Shown piece after piece: positions 1 through 7,804 of a DNA stretch of 43,940 bases. Origin of the DNA: an uncultured Bacteroidota bacterium (GTDB lineage Bacteria > Bacteroidota > Bacteroidia > AKYH767-A > OLB10); the NCBI GenBank assembly GCA_903881665.1, contig CAIRUC010000087.1, positions 1-43,940 on the forward strand. Reading direction: 5' to 3'. Numbering within the stretch: the first letter of the stretch is position 1; each line of letters opens with the position of its first letter. The position numbers and the translations under genes were made by a program. The notes below the pieces were generated by a model. It saw nothing but the letters and a program-made list of their open reading frames with translations. It was not told where the DNA came from and made no database searches.

Positions 1-289
1 ACCTTTGAACGAAAGGCCAATAATGAATATTTACAAATGGACCCATCCAATGCTTAACCGGGTTCCAAATGTCAACCCAAATAATAAAGTCAGAGTTATC
101 ATTTAAAACTAATTCTGTCAACCTATTTCAGGCTGGGACAGGCATTAAACCATAAACCGTAAACCCCAAACCGCGCCAGCCAACCTTAAACGTCGAAGGC
201 ATTAAACCATAAACCGTAAACCTATTTTTATCCACAATTTGCCTTCACTTGTTGAAAAGTACTATCTAAAGTGAATCAGTTGGTTAATT
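1..289. other. Geneless left edge with repeats
   Basis: No complete gene is visible. On the plus strand 1-57 is open and ends at TAA (55-57), which could be the last 18 codons of a gene starting before the window. On the minus strand 121-1 is also open, with a TTG at 121-119, so the edge could equally be the start of a gene leaving the window. I cannot decide between them. From about 129 to 222 the sequence is made of repeats (separate entry). A perfect DnaA-box sequence lies at 228-236, followed by the transketolase promoter. Confidence 0.4.
141..222 (-). repeat. Dispersed GTTTACGG-type repeat, two direct copies
   Basis: A 25-bp sequence ending in CATAAACCGTAAACC occurs exactly twice, at 141-165 and 198-222. 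Between them lies CCGCGCCAGCC (171-181). Read on the minus strand these are GGTTTACGGTTTATG and GGCTGGCGCGG, the same building blocks as the tandem array at 23281-23390. This is therefore another member of that dispersed family, in the opposite orientation. Confidence 0.8.
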
Positions 290-292
290 TTG
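285..292 (+). promoter_or_regulatory. Promoter -7 element of transketolase operon
   Basis: TAATTTTG at 285-292 matches the Bacteroidota -7 consensus TAnnTTTG. It lies 18 bases before the ATG at 311. No TTG at the usual -33 distance is evident. Confidence 0.6.
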
Positions 293-310
293 CAGCACAA
301 ACATATTCCT

Positions 311-1156
311 ATGACAGTAGAAGAATCTTTAGAAAAAATTGTTAGTCAGGTACGCCGTGATATCGTTCGCATGGTTCATGGTGTACAAAGCGGCCATCCC
401 GGAGGATCTTTAGGTTGCACAGAATTCTTGACTGTTTTATACAACCAAGTAATGAAACACGACCCTACATTATGGGACATGAGTGGCTTTAATCAGGATA
501 TTTTCTTCTTATCAAATGGACATATTTCTCCTTTATTCTACAGCATTTTAGCGCGTAGCGGATATTTTCCAGCTAAAGAATTATCCACTTTCCGCAAATT
601 AAATACGCGTTTACAAGGACATCCAACTACACACGATGGACTTCCCGGCGTACGTATGGCTTCGGGCTCATTGGGACAAGGCTTGTCGGTTGCCATTGGC
701 GCAGCACTTGCTAAAAAAATGAACAATGATGCACGCCTTGTTTACGTTCTTATGGGTGATGGTGAAATTCAGGAAGGTCAAGTATGGGAGGCAGCAATGT
801 TTGCAGCAGCTAAACAAGTGGATAATGTAATTGCTACTATTGATGCGAACGGCCAACAAATCGATGGTTCTACCAAACAAGTATTAGATGGCGGTGACCT
901 TGCCGTTAAATGGACGGCCTTCGGATGGGAAGTATTGAAAATGGATGGAAATAACATTCCAGATATTATGAAAACGATGGAAGCAGCAAAAAATGCTTCG
1001 GGTAAAGGCAAACCGGTGATGATTATTATGCAAACAGAAATGGGTAATGGTGTCGATTTTATGATGCATTCTCACAAATGGCATGGAATCGCTCCAAACG
1101 ACGAACAACTGGCGATAGCACTAAATCAAAACGCAGAAACATTAGGCGATTACTAA
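311..1156 (+). CDS. Transketolase, N-terminal (ThDP-binding) subunit
   Basis: This is the thiamine-diphosphate/Mg-binding half of a split transketolase, a cytoplasmic pentose-phosphate enzyme that moves two-carbon ketol units. From the ATG at 311 it has 281 residues. Visible motifs are SGHPGGS (27-33), GHISPLFY (70-77), GSLGQG (119-124), the ThDP motif GDGEIQEG with WEA (149-161), and HKWHGIAP (255-262). The frame stays open up to a TTG at 290, but that TTG is the end of the -7 promoter element, so the ATG is preferred. The C-terminal partner is not adjacent: a VWA-domain gene lies between them (1168-2571). All three genes run in the same direction with gaps of about 11 bp, so they look like one operon. 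Two-gene transketolases are well known in bacteria; identification is secure. Confidence 0.95.
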   Translation: MTVEESLEKIVSQVRRDIVRMVHGVQSGHPGGSLGCTEFLTVLYNQVMKHDPTLWDMSGFNQDIFFLSNGHISPLFYSILARSGYFPAKELSTFRKLNTRLQGHPTTHDGLPGVRMASGSLGQGLSVAIGAALAKKMNNDARLVYVLMGDGEIQEGQVWEAAMFAAAKQVDNVIATIDANGQQIDGSTKQVLDGGDLAVKWTAFGWEVLKMDGNNIPDIMKTMEAAKNASGKGKPVMIIMQTEMGNGVDFMMHSHKWHGIAPNDEQLAIALNQNAETLGDY

Positions 1157-1167
1157 TCACTTAAAAA

Positions 1168-2571
1168 TTGACAAAAAACAACCACACACCCGTAATCATT
1201 TCTCGCTTGAAATATTTATTCATGCTAGTATTTTTATGCGGATCTGCAACTTCTTTTTCTCAGGGAAGAATTCCTCCTAAGCAACGAACGCGTATCTTAT
1301 TTTTATTCGATGCATCACAAAGCATGTATGCGAAATGGGAAACAAATACGAAGTTTGAAATTGCACGTAAGTTATTGGATGACATGGTAGACTCATTGCA
1401 GGCGATGGATAATTTAGAGTTAGCGCTGCGCGTTTACGGACATCAAAAACATTATCCTCCTCAAGATTGCGACGACACTAAATTGGAGGTGCCGTTCGGA
1501 AAGAAAAACGGCAGGGCCATCAAAAAACGATTAAGCGAGATTAGTCCAAATGGCACTACCCCTATCGCTCGCTCGCTCGAAGAAAGCGGTGGTGATTTCC
1601 CAAAAGATGCTGCTCGAAATATTATTATTCTTATTACAGATGGAATTGAAGAATGCAACGGAGATCCATGTGCCGCTTCAGCCTTGCTGCAAAAACGCGG
1701 TGTCGTTTTAAAACCATTTGTAATCGGTTTAGGTATCAATAAAGATTTCTTAAAACAATTTGAATGTGTAGGAAACTATTTTGATGCTACCAATGAAGCA
1801 CAATTCCAACAAGCATTGAATATTGTAATTACCCAAGCGCTCAACAATACAAGTATTCAAGTGAACTTAATTGATGCATACGGAAAAGCTTCAGAAACGA
1901 ATGTGCCAATGACATTTTATGATCGTTTTTCAGGCGAAGTGCGCTACGATATTATGCATACCATGAATGTAAAAGGTGTTCCCGACACATTACAGATCGA
2001 TCCATTAGGAACATATAATATCACCGTTCATACAATTCCTCCGGTGAGTAAAGATTCTATTTACATCATTCCAGGAAAACATAACGTTGTAGGAATAGAT
2101 GCACCTCAAGGTGATTTACAATTAAAGATTGAAGGCAGTAATGATTATAAAAACTTGGAAGCTATTATTCGTAAGCATGACGATATGACTACACTTAACG
2201 TTCAAGATTTCAACAGCTCACAACGTTATATTATCGGAGATTATGATCTTGAAATTTTAACAAACCCTCGCATCTACCTCAATAACGTAAACATATCACA
2301 AAGTAAAACGACGACGGTGCAAATACCGAATCCGGGTATTGTTACATTAACATGCAATAGCCCTGGATACGGCAGCATATTACTTGAAGATAAAAACAAA
2401 CTAAAATGGGTATATACACTTTCCACGAGTACTGTGAAAGAAAGTATTATCCTTCAACCAGGTAATTATCGCATTGTCTTTCGCCCGAAGAATTCTCAAT
2501 CATCTCAATATACCATTGAAAAAAGTTTCCGGATTGCCTCCGGCAGCAGTATCAGCTTACCAATTAATTAA
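1168..2571 (+). CDS. Secreted von Willebrand factor A domain protein
   Basis: The protein has 467 residues. A signal peptide (hydrophobic stretch about 14-31, ending SFSQG) implies export. A VWA domain follows, with a complete MIDAS metal site: DASQS (48-52), the Thr of NGTTPI (128-133) and the Asp of TDGIEE (157-162). Several Cys residues around 101-170 could form disulphides, which fits a periplasmic or surface location. The C-terminal 250 residues are beta-rich and I do not recognise them. The start is a TTG at 1168; the first ATG in frame (1222) would cut into the signal peptide. It lies between the two transketolase subunit genes with gaps of 11 bp each. That arrangement is unexpected, because the protein has no obvious metabolic role and should act outside the cytoplasm. 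Function unknown. Confidence 0.85.
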   Translation: MTKNNHTPVIISRLKYLFMLVFLCGSATSFSQGRIPPKQRTRILFLFDASQSMYAKWETNTKFEIARKLLDDMVDSLQAMDNLELALRVYGHQKHYPPQDCDDTKLEVPFGKKNGRAIKKRLSEISPNGTTPIARSLEESGGDFPKDAARNIIILITDGIEECNGDPCAASALLQKRGVVLKPFVIGLGINKDFLKQFECVGNYFDATNEAQFQQALNIVITQALNNTSIQVNLIDAYGKASETNVPMTFYDRFSGEVRYDIMHTMNVKGVPDTLQIDPLGTYNITVHTIPPVSKDSIYIIPGKHNVVGIDAPQGDLQLKIEGSNDYKNLEAIIRKHDDMTTLNVQDFNSSQRYIIGDYDLEILTNPRIYLNNVNISQSKTTTVQIPNPGIVTLTCNSPGYGSILLEDKNKLKWVYTLSTSTVKESIILQPGNYRIVFRPKNSQSSQYTIEKSFRIASGSSISLPIN

Positions 2572-2582
2572 TTCACATCCTC

Positions 2583-3542
2583 ATGAAAAAATATACGTAC
2601 ACTGAAAAGAAAGATACACGATCAGGATTCGGAGCAGGATTATCTGTTTTGGGTAAAGAAAATCCAAATGTAGTTGCATTATGTGCCGACCTTACCGGAT
2701 CGTTGAAGATGGATGCTTTTGCAAAAGAACATCCCGATCGTTTTATTCAAGTAGGAATTGCGGAAGCGAATATGATTGGCATCGCTGCTGGATTAACTAT
2801 CGGTGGAAAAATTCCGTTTACGGGCACCTTCGCTAACTTCAGTACAGGAAGAGTCTATGATCAAATTCGTCAGTCGGTTGCGTACAGCGATAAGAACGTG
2901 AAAATTTGCGCTTCGCATGCAGGACTAACATTGGGAGAAGATGGCGCAACACATCAAATTTTAGAGGATATCGGATTAATGAGAATGCTTCCGGGCATGA
3001 CGGTAATTAACCCATGCGATTACAATCAAACGAAAGCTGCAACCATCGCTATTGCGAAACATCATGGTCCGGTTTACTTACGTTTCGGACGACCAACAGT
3101 TCCTAATTTCACACCTGCCGATCAACAATTTGAAATCGGTAAAGCAGTGATGTTAAACGAAGGTACTGATGTTACCATTATTGCTACAGGACATTTAGTT
3201 TGGAAAGCAATTGAAGCTAGTGAACAATTAGCAGCAATGGGCATTTCTGCCGAAATCATCAATATACACACCATTAAACCACTCGATAATGAAGCTATAT
3301 TGAAATCGGTGAACAAGACCCATTGCGTAGTTACTGCTGAAGAACATAATCGATTTGGAGGATTAGGTGATGCAGTTGCTCAGGTGCTTACTGCTCATCT
3401 TCCTGCTATACAAGAATATGTAGCGGTAAACGATAGTTTCGGAGAAAGTGGAACACCTGATCAGTTGATGACAAAATACGGGCTCGATTCAATCGATATC
3501 GTTAAAGCAGCTGAAAGAGCAATAGCGCGCAAATCTGCTTAA
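2583..3542 (+). CDS. Transketolase, C-terminal (pyrimidine-binding) subunit
   Basis: The 319-residue protein is the second half of the split transketolase. It has the pyrimidine-binding fold with DLTGSLK (36-42), the VGIAEANMIGIAAG segment (57-70) whose Glu61 corresponds to the Glu that activates ThDP, and GEDGATHQ (118-125). The C-terminal transketolase domain starts near 185 and includes EEHNRFGGLG (253-262). It must pair with the product of 311-1156. Lengths of 281 and 319 residues together equal one full-length transketolase. The start ATG at 2583 follows the VWA gene by 11 bp. It is the last gene of the operon; a plus-strand terminator lies at 3665-3697. Confidence 0.95.
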   Translation: MKKYTYTEKKDTRSGFGAGLSVLGKENPNVVALCADLTGSLKMDAFAKEHPDRFIQVGIAEANMIGIAAGLTIGGKIPFTGTFANFSTGRVYDQIRQSVAYSDKNVKICASHAGLTLGEDGATHQILEDIGLMRMLPGMTVINPCDYNQTKAATIAIAKHHGPVYLRFGRPTVPNFTPADQQFEIGKAVMLNEGTDVTIIATGHLVWKAIEASEQLAAMGISAEIINIHTIKPLDNEAILKSVNKTHCVVTAEEHNRFGGLGDAVAQVLTAHLPAIQEYVAVNDSFGESGTPDQLMTKYGLDSIDIVKAAERAIARKSA

Positions 3543-3622
3543 GTTCAAACAGAATTAAACCTTCGGGTTAGAAAGTGGCCGCCATTTATCTCGCTGAAGA
3601 GAACTTCAAAAGTGAATTGCTC

Positions 3623-3652
3623 GAAAAAATAAAAGAGCGACGACCTGCTCTT
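3623..3652 (-). terminator. Minus-strand intrinsic terminator
   Basis: The arms AAGAGC (3633-3638) and GCTCTT (3647-3652) form a hairpin with an 8-base loop. Read on the minus strand it is followed by TTATTTTTT, so it would end transcripts from the gene at 3696-5300. Confidence 0.6.
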
Positions 3653-3664
3653 CAGTCGAAATCA

Positions 3665-3697
3665 GAAACGGAAATCATTTTTGACTTCCGTTTTTTT
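3665..3697 (+). terminator. Intrinsic terminator of transketolase operon
   Basis: AAACGGAA (3666-3673) pairs with TTCCGTTT (3686-3693), followed by a run of seven T ending at 3697. It overlaps the stop codon of the convergent minus-strand gene. Confidence 0.75.
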
Positions 3698-5300
3698 AAG
3701 GTTTACAGATCACCATTCGCTGTATAATTACATCAGAAAATGATTGCACTTTCAGTAAATAAAGACCATCTGTAAAATCAGAAACATCAAATACATTATC
3801 GCCATTCAACAACGTTTTTTCTTCTTTTAAAAGCACTCCTTTCATATCATAAAAACCAATCGTATTTTCGCTGTTTTCACAAATAACATGAAGTTGGCCC
3901 CAAGAAATGGGGTTCGGATAAATTTTAAAATTCGATTTGTGATTGACATCTAAACCTACAGCAGGCTTCAATGCACAAACCCATACATCATTGAATCCAT
4001 CATTCACCATCGACTTATACCCACCTACACCTGCGATTGAAGAGATGCATCCCAAATAATTTCCGGGAGCCGATTCTATTGCCATTCCTTCTTCATCATG
4101 GCCTAAAGTAAAAAATGTTTTGTCCATGATTTTGGTCCCTGCCGTATCAATTTGAATCATCCATAATTGCTCAACGCCAAGGTTGCTCTCCGACTTGTCA
4201 AAACCTGCGGCCGAATAAGATTCTCCACTCAACAAAATACTACCATCACTATTCCCACTTATGGCATTCATTTCGTCGGAATTAAAACTTCCAAAAGAGC
4301 GATCCCAAATAATATTTCCCGATAAACTAAGTTTCACCAACCACATATCGTCAACCCCTTTATTCAAAGCCGTTTTATCGAAACCAGGTAGTGAATAAGA
4401 ATCACCTCCCAAATATATTGCATCGGCAGTTTTCAATGCGCAATAACCGTAATCTTCGGCGGCACCTCCTAGTGTTTTGTCCCAAATTTTTCTGCCAATA
4501 CTATCTACTGCAATTACCCAAAAATCATTCAGGCCACGCGATCCCTGCGACTTATTAAACCCCGCCGGACTATCACTATAGCCTAACAACAAAGCACCGC
4601 CATTATTGGAAGCCACAATCGTATTGCAATTATCATTTTGTGTAGAGCCGAGGGTCCGATCGAAAAGAATTTGTCCGTTTTGATTTAACGCCACCAGCCA
4701 ATAATCGAAAGCCACTTGCGTACCTATTGATAGAGACGTTTTATCACCCGAAACAGAACTCAATGTATATCCACCACAAAAAATTTGACCATAGGAATTT
4801 ATTGTAACTGATTTACAATAATCATTAGCACTACCTCCTATTGTTTTATCCCAAATAATGTTGCCAGAAACATCAACACGAAGTATCCAAAAATCATTTC
4901 CTCCTCTAGAAACTTCCGTTTTTTCATAGCCCACACCCGACGAAGATGTGCCGGCAAGAATAAAGTCACCGTTCGGCAACTCACAAATAGCGGAAGGAAC
5001 ATCGGCACCATCACCGCCGTAAGTACGATCCCATAATTTATTACCCTGATTATCGAATCGCACTAGCCAATAATCGAGCGACAAACCAGTTGAATCGCGG
5101 TTGTTTTGTGATTTAGAAAAGCTACTGTCCGACGATGAAGCGGCGAGCATTGCATAACCACCTTGACTGCATCGAATAAAGCCAACATTATATTCCGATC
5201 CCGTTCCGCCAAAGCTTGCATCAAAATCCTTTATCAGATTTTGCCCTAAGCAATGAAACGAGATAAATAATAAAACTAAGAGGAATTTCAAATGATGCAT
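3696..5300 (-). CDS. Type IX-secreted repeat protein with C-terminal sorting domain
   Basis: The protein has 534 residues. An N-terminal signal peptide (hydrophobic run FLLVLLFISF, cleavage after about residue 20) is followed by about six repeats of roughly 60 residues. Each repeat carries a W-D-(K/R)-T-(F/Y/L)-G-(G/S) core, for example IIWDKTIGGSANDY. This pattern suggests a beta-propeller-like surface protein. The last 75 residues, beginning IYPNPISWGQ and containing SDFTDGLYLLKV, are a typical type A sorting domain of the type IX secretion system, so the protein is expected on the cell surface or outside the cell. Start: the frame also has a TTG at 5303, but a strong promoter lies directly upstream, so the ATG at 5300 is chosen; the mRNA may be leaderless. 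Substrate and role are unknown. Confidence 0.88.
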   Translation of the reverse strand: MHHLKFLLVLLFISFHCLGQNLIKDFDASFGGTGSEYNVGFIRCSQGGYAMLAASSSDSSFSKSQNNRDSTGLSLDYWLVRFDNQGNKLWDRTYGGDGADVPSAICELPNGDFILAGTSSSGVGYEKTEVSRGGNDFWILRVDVSGNIIWDKTIGGSANDYCKSVTINSYGQIFCGGYTLSSVSGDKTSLSIGTQVAFDYWLVALNQNGQILFDRTLGSTQNDNCNTIVASNNGGALLLGYSDSPAGFNKSQGSRGLNDFWVIAVDSIGRKIWDKTLGGAAEDYGYCALKTADAIYLGGDSYSLPGFDKTALNKGVDDMWLVKLSLSGNIIWDRSFGSFNSDEMNAISGNSDGSILLSGESYSAAGFDKSESNLGVEQLWMIQIDTAGTKIMDKTFFTLGHDEEGMAIESAPGNYLGCISSIAGVGGYKSMVNDGFNDVWVCALKPAVGLDVNHKSNFKIYPNPISWGQLHVICENSENTIGFYDMKGVLLKEEKTLLNGDNVFDVSDFTDGLYLLKVQSFSDVIIQRMVICKP

Positions 5301-5304
5301 CAAC

Positions 5305-5332
5305 CAAAGGTAAGAAAGAAAAAACGAACCAA
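5305..5332 (-). promoter_or_regulatory. Full Bacteroidota promoter, possibly leaderless gene
   Basis: On the minus strand TTG (5332-5330), a 17-base spacer and TACCTTTG (5312-5305) match the -33/-7 consensus fully. The last G is only 4 bases before the ATG at 5300, so transcription should start at or next to the start codon. Confidence 0.75.
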
Positions 5333-5380
5333 CATTTTTTATATATCTGAAATTATGTAGACAAAATAAATTCGGCCTAA

Positions 5381-5419
5381 AAATAAAAAAAGCGGAAAAA
5401 ATAAAAATCTTTTCCGCTT
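5381..5419 (-). terminator. Intrinsic terminator of pdhB
   Basis: On the minus strand a perfect 10-bp stem (5419-5410 with 5399-5390, core GCGGAAAA/TTTTCCGC) is followed by a T-rich run (complement of 5390-5381). It lies just after the pdhB stop codon. Confidence 0.85.
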
Positions 5420-5436
5420 CTAAACAAATATGTTGA

Positions 5437-6423
5437 TTACGCTTTATGCAAGTACATCACTTCTTTCACTGCTTTAATAACACGAGCAGGATTTGGAAGG
5501 TAAGCTTCAATTAATGTTGGGGCGTAAGGCAAAGGAACATCACCACCCATTACGCGCAATACTGGTGCATCGAGATAGTCGAATGCTTCGCGTTGAACTT
5601 TAAAAGCAACTTCAGTTGCAATAGCAGCTAAAGGCCAGCTTTCTTCAACAATCACCAAGCGATTTGTCTTCTTAACAGATTTAATAACAGTAGCGTAATC
5701 AATCGGACGAACAGTACGCAAATCTATAACCTCTGCAGAAATATTTTCAGTGGCTAATTCTTCAGCAGCCTTAAGTGCAATTTTCATCATTTTACCGAAT
5801 GATACAATGGTAACGTCAGTGCCGGCACGTTTAATATCAGCAACTCCAATTGGCATTAAATATTCACCATCTGGAACAAATCCTTTATCACCATACATCT
5901 GCTCCGACTCCATAAAAATAACAGGATCGTTATCGCGGATAGCAGATTTCAATAATCCTTTCGCATCGGCAGGGTTGGAAGGAACGATCACTTTTAAACC
6001 TGGACAGTTCGCATACCAACTTTCAAATGCTTGGCTATGTTGAGAACTCAACATACCAGCAGAACCAGTTGGGCCACGGAAAACAATGGGACAACCAAAA
6101 TTTCCACCGCTCATGCTTTTCATTTTCGCTGCAGAGTTAATAACTTGATCTATAGCAACTAGACTAAAATTAAAAGTCATAAATTCAATAATTGGGCGCA
6201 ATCCATTGATAGAAGCTCCCACACCAATACCTGCAAAACCAAGTTCCGCGATGGGCGTGTCGATGATCCGCTTTGCTCCAAATTCATCAAGCATACCCTG
6301 GCTCACTTTATAAGCACCATTATATAGCGCTACTTCTTCACCCATTAGGAAAATACGCTCATCGCGACGCATTTCCTCCGACATAGCCTCACGAAGCGCT
6401 TCACGGAATTGAATTTCTCTCAT
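5437..6423 (-). CDS. pdhB: Pyruvate dehydrogenase E1 component, beta subunit
   Basis: The 328-residue protein is the beta subunit of the thiamine-dependent E1 of pyruvate dehydrogenase, which links glycolysis to acetyl-CoA. It opens with MREIQFREAL and has the N-terminal pyrimidine-binding region with GEEV (28-31), DTPIAELGFAGI (55-66, with the ThDP-activating Glu60) and SSQHSQAFESW (126-136). The transketolase C-terminal domain spans about 200-328. Length matches the family. The alpha subunit gene is not adjacent; neighbours are a small TPR gene upstream and a type IX-secreted protein downstream, so alpha must be encoded elsewhere. Branched-chain E1 beta is a close relative, but the sequence fits the pyruvate enzyme better. 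It has its own likely promoter and a clear terminator. Confidence 0.93.
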   Translation of the reverse strand: MREIQFREALREAMSEEMRRDERIFLMGEEVALYNGAYKVSQGMLDEFGAKRIIDTPIAELGFAGIGVGASINGLRPIIEFMTFNFSLVAIDQVINSAAKMKSMSGGNFGCPIVFRGPTGSAGMLSSQHSQAFESWYANCPGLKVIVPSNPADAKGLLKSAIRDNDPVIFMESEQMYGDKGFVPDGEYLMPIGVADIKRAGTDVTIVSFGKMMKIALKAAEELATENISAEVIDLRTVRPIDYATVIKSVKKTNRLVIVEESWPLAAIATEVAFKVQREAFDYLDAPVLRVMGGDVPLPYAPTLIEAYLPNPARVIKAVKEVMYLHKA

Positions 6424-6444
6424 GTTTATTAATTATTATAACGA

Positions 6445-6470
6445 CAAAAATAAACGGAACAGCCTAACAA
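6445..6470 (-). promoter_or_regulatory. Probable pdhB promoter
   Basis: Minus strand: TTG (6470-6468), a 15-base spacer and TATTTTTG (6452-6445). The -7 element is a perfect match; the spacer is slightly short. Confidence 0.5.
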
Positions 6471-6519
6471 AAAAAGAAAAAGACTAGTATTCGCCCGAAT
6501 AGTGTAAAAAAGAATGAAA

Positions 6520-6846
6520 TCAATCTTCTTCTTGCCCTGTAAGGTCTTCTAATGCAAACTTCAATTCAGCGTGAGTATGGCGATTATTTTGTTTGATTGC
6601 TAACAAAAGACCTTCCCGATAAGTGATAGCAGCCTCGTTTGCAAGACCTGCTATTTGCTGTAATTTCCCTAACTGATAATACAAAGCCAAATAACCAGGA
6701 TCGATCGACTTTAATTGCCCGAGAAGAAACAAAGCTTTCGAAACATCCTCAATCTTAGCGTATTCGAGAGCCAACGCATATCGAGAGAAAGTATCTGCAG
6801 GGTCTTCTTTCAGAAATTGTTCGAGGGTAGCTATTTTATCAGACAT
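6520..6846 (-). CDS. Small tetratricopeptide-repeat protein
   Basis: The protein has 108 residues, no signal peptide, and about two TPR-like helical pairs. Typical positions are SRYALALEYAKI (21-32), YLALYYQLGKLQQIAGLANEA (split at about 52-72), then a third helix pair with ITYREGLLLAIK (75-86). TPRs are protein-interaction scaffolds; no partner is evident. It is upstream of pdhB on the same strand with a gap of 96 bp that contains a promoter, so it is probably a separate transcript. The ATG at 6846 follows a TAnnTTTG element by 11 bases. Function unknown; short TPR proteins of this size are common in Bacteroidota. Confidence 0.75.
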   Translation of the reverse strand: MSDKIATLEQFLKEDPADTFSRYALALEYAKIEDVSKALFLLGQLKSIDPGYLALYYQLGKLQQIAGLANEAAITYREGLLLAIKQNNRHTHAELKFALEDLTGQEED

Positions 6847-6857
6847 AATTATTGAAG

Positions 6858-6890
6858 CAAAAATAATTTACAAAAATAGCATTCTAGCAA
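6858..6890 (-). promoter_or_regulatory. Promoter of small TPR gene
   Basis: Minus strand: TTG (6890-6888), a 22-base spacer and TATTTTTG (6865-6858). A second TATTTTTG lies at 6878-6871 without a matching -33. Confidence 0.5.
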
Positions 6891-6969
6891 CAAAAAGCAG
6901 TCTGCCAAGAGGTGAATAAAATCTGTAATTGATTCACATCATTTTCTTTTTTTACTGCTCTGCAGTGAG

Positions 6970-6977
6970 TATGTTTG
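6970..6977 (+). promoter_or_regulatory. Promoter -7 element of etfB
   Basis: TATGTTTG matches TAnnTTTG, 25 bases before the etfB ATG. No -33 TTG is seen at normal distance. Confidence 0.5.
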
Positions 6978-7002
6978 TACATTCGTTTGAAAAGTAAAAA
7001 AC

Positions 7003-7740
7003 ATGAAGATTTTAGTCTGCATTAGCAACGTTCCCGACACTACCACAAAAATTAATTTTAGCGATGACGCTAAGTCTTTTGTGACCGCAGGTGTTCAATT
7101 TATAATCAACCCTTATGATGAAATTGCTTTAACAAGAGCACTAGAACTAACTGAAGCTCAAGGTGGTACAGTTACTGTAATTCATATTGGGGATGCCTCT
7201 TCAGAACCTACCATTCGTAAGGCGTTGGCTATAGGTGCTACCGATGCGGTTCGTATCAATGCACTTCCACGTGATGCCTATTTTGTTGCGAAGCAAATTG
7301 CAGCGTACGCCAAAGATCAAGCATTTGATATAATTATTACAGGAAGAGAATCGATCGACTATAACGGATCGCAAGTTGCTTCTATGATAGGTGAATTATT
7401 GGATTTACCTTCAGTATCGATTGTTAAGGTAATGAATGTTGAAGGAACAATTGTTACCTTAGAGCGTGAAATTGAAGGCGGAAAAGAAGTAATTAATTGT
7501 CCTTTACCATTAGTTGTAAGCGCTACGGAAGGAATGGCAGAAGCCCGTATCCCAAATATGCGTGGTATTATGAGTGCACGTACGAAGCCATTAACCACCA
7601 TAGAAGCAGTTGAAGTTCCTACTTTACTGCAATATGTAAAATATGACAAACCTGCAGCAAGAAGCCAGGTAAAATTAGTCGCAGCCGACGACGTAAAAGG
7701 ATTAGTTGACCTCCTTCATATTGAAGCAAAGGCTATCTAA
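7003..7740 (+). CDS. etfB: Electron transfer flavoprotein, beta subunit
   Basis: The 245-residue protein opens with MKILVCISNVPDTTTKI, typical of ETF beta. It contains the AMP-binding regions, including NPYDEIALTRALEL (44-57), and TGRESIDYNGSQ (113-124). With EtfA it forms a soluble heterodimer that accepts electrons from acyl-CoA dehydrogenases and passes them to the membrane via an ETF:quinone oxidoreductase (not in this window). EtfA follows 64 bp downstream on the same strand. Length is normal for the family. No fatty-acid oxidation gene is next to the pair, so the dehydrogenase partners must be elsewhere. Confidence 0.96.
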   Translation: MKILVCISNVPDTTTKINFSDDAKSFVTAGVQFIINPYDEIALTRALELTEAQGGTVTVIHIGDASSEPTIRKALAIGATDAVRINALPRDAYFVAKQIAAYAKDQAFDIIITGRESIDYNGSQVASMIGELLDLPSVSIVKVMNVEGTIVTLEREIEGGKEVINCPLPLVVSATEGMAEARIPNMRGIMSARTKPLTTIEAVEVPTLLQYVKYDKPAARSQVKLVAADDVKGLVDLLHIEAKAI

Positions 7741-7804
7741 TTAAATAGTTTTTTCATTCACAGAAACAGTTTCCACGAAGCTATTCGATCATAAAATTTA
7801 CCAC

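Noticed and set aside
1..121. Minus-strand open frame from TTG at 121 running off the left edge
   Set aside because: Too short to recognise; the plus strand is also open over 1-57, so neither can be called as a gene with confidence.
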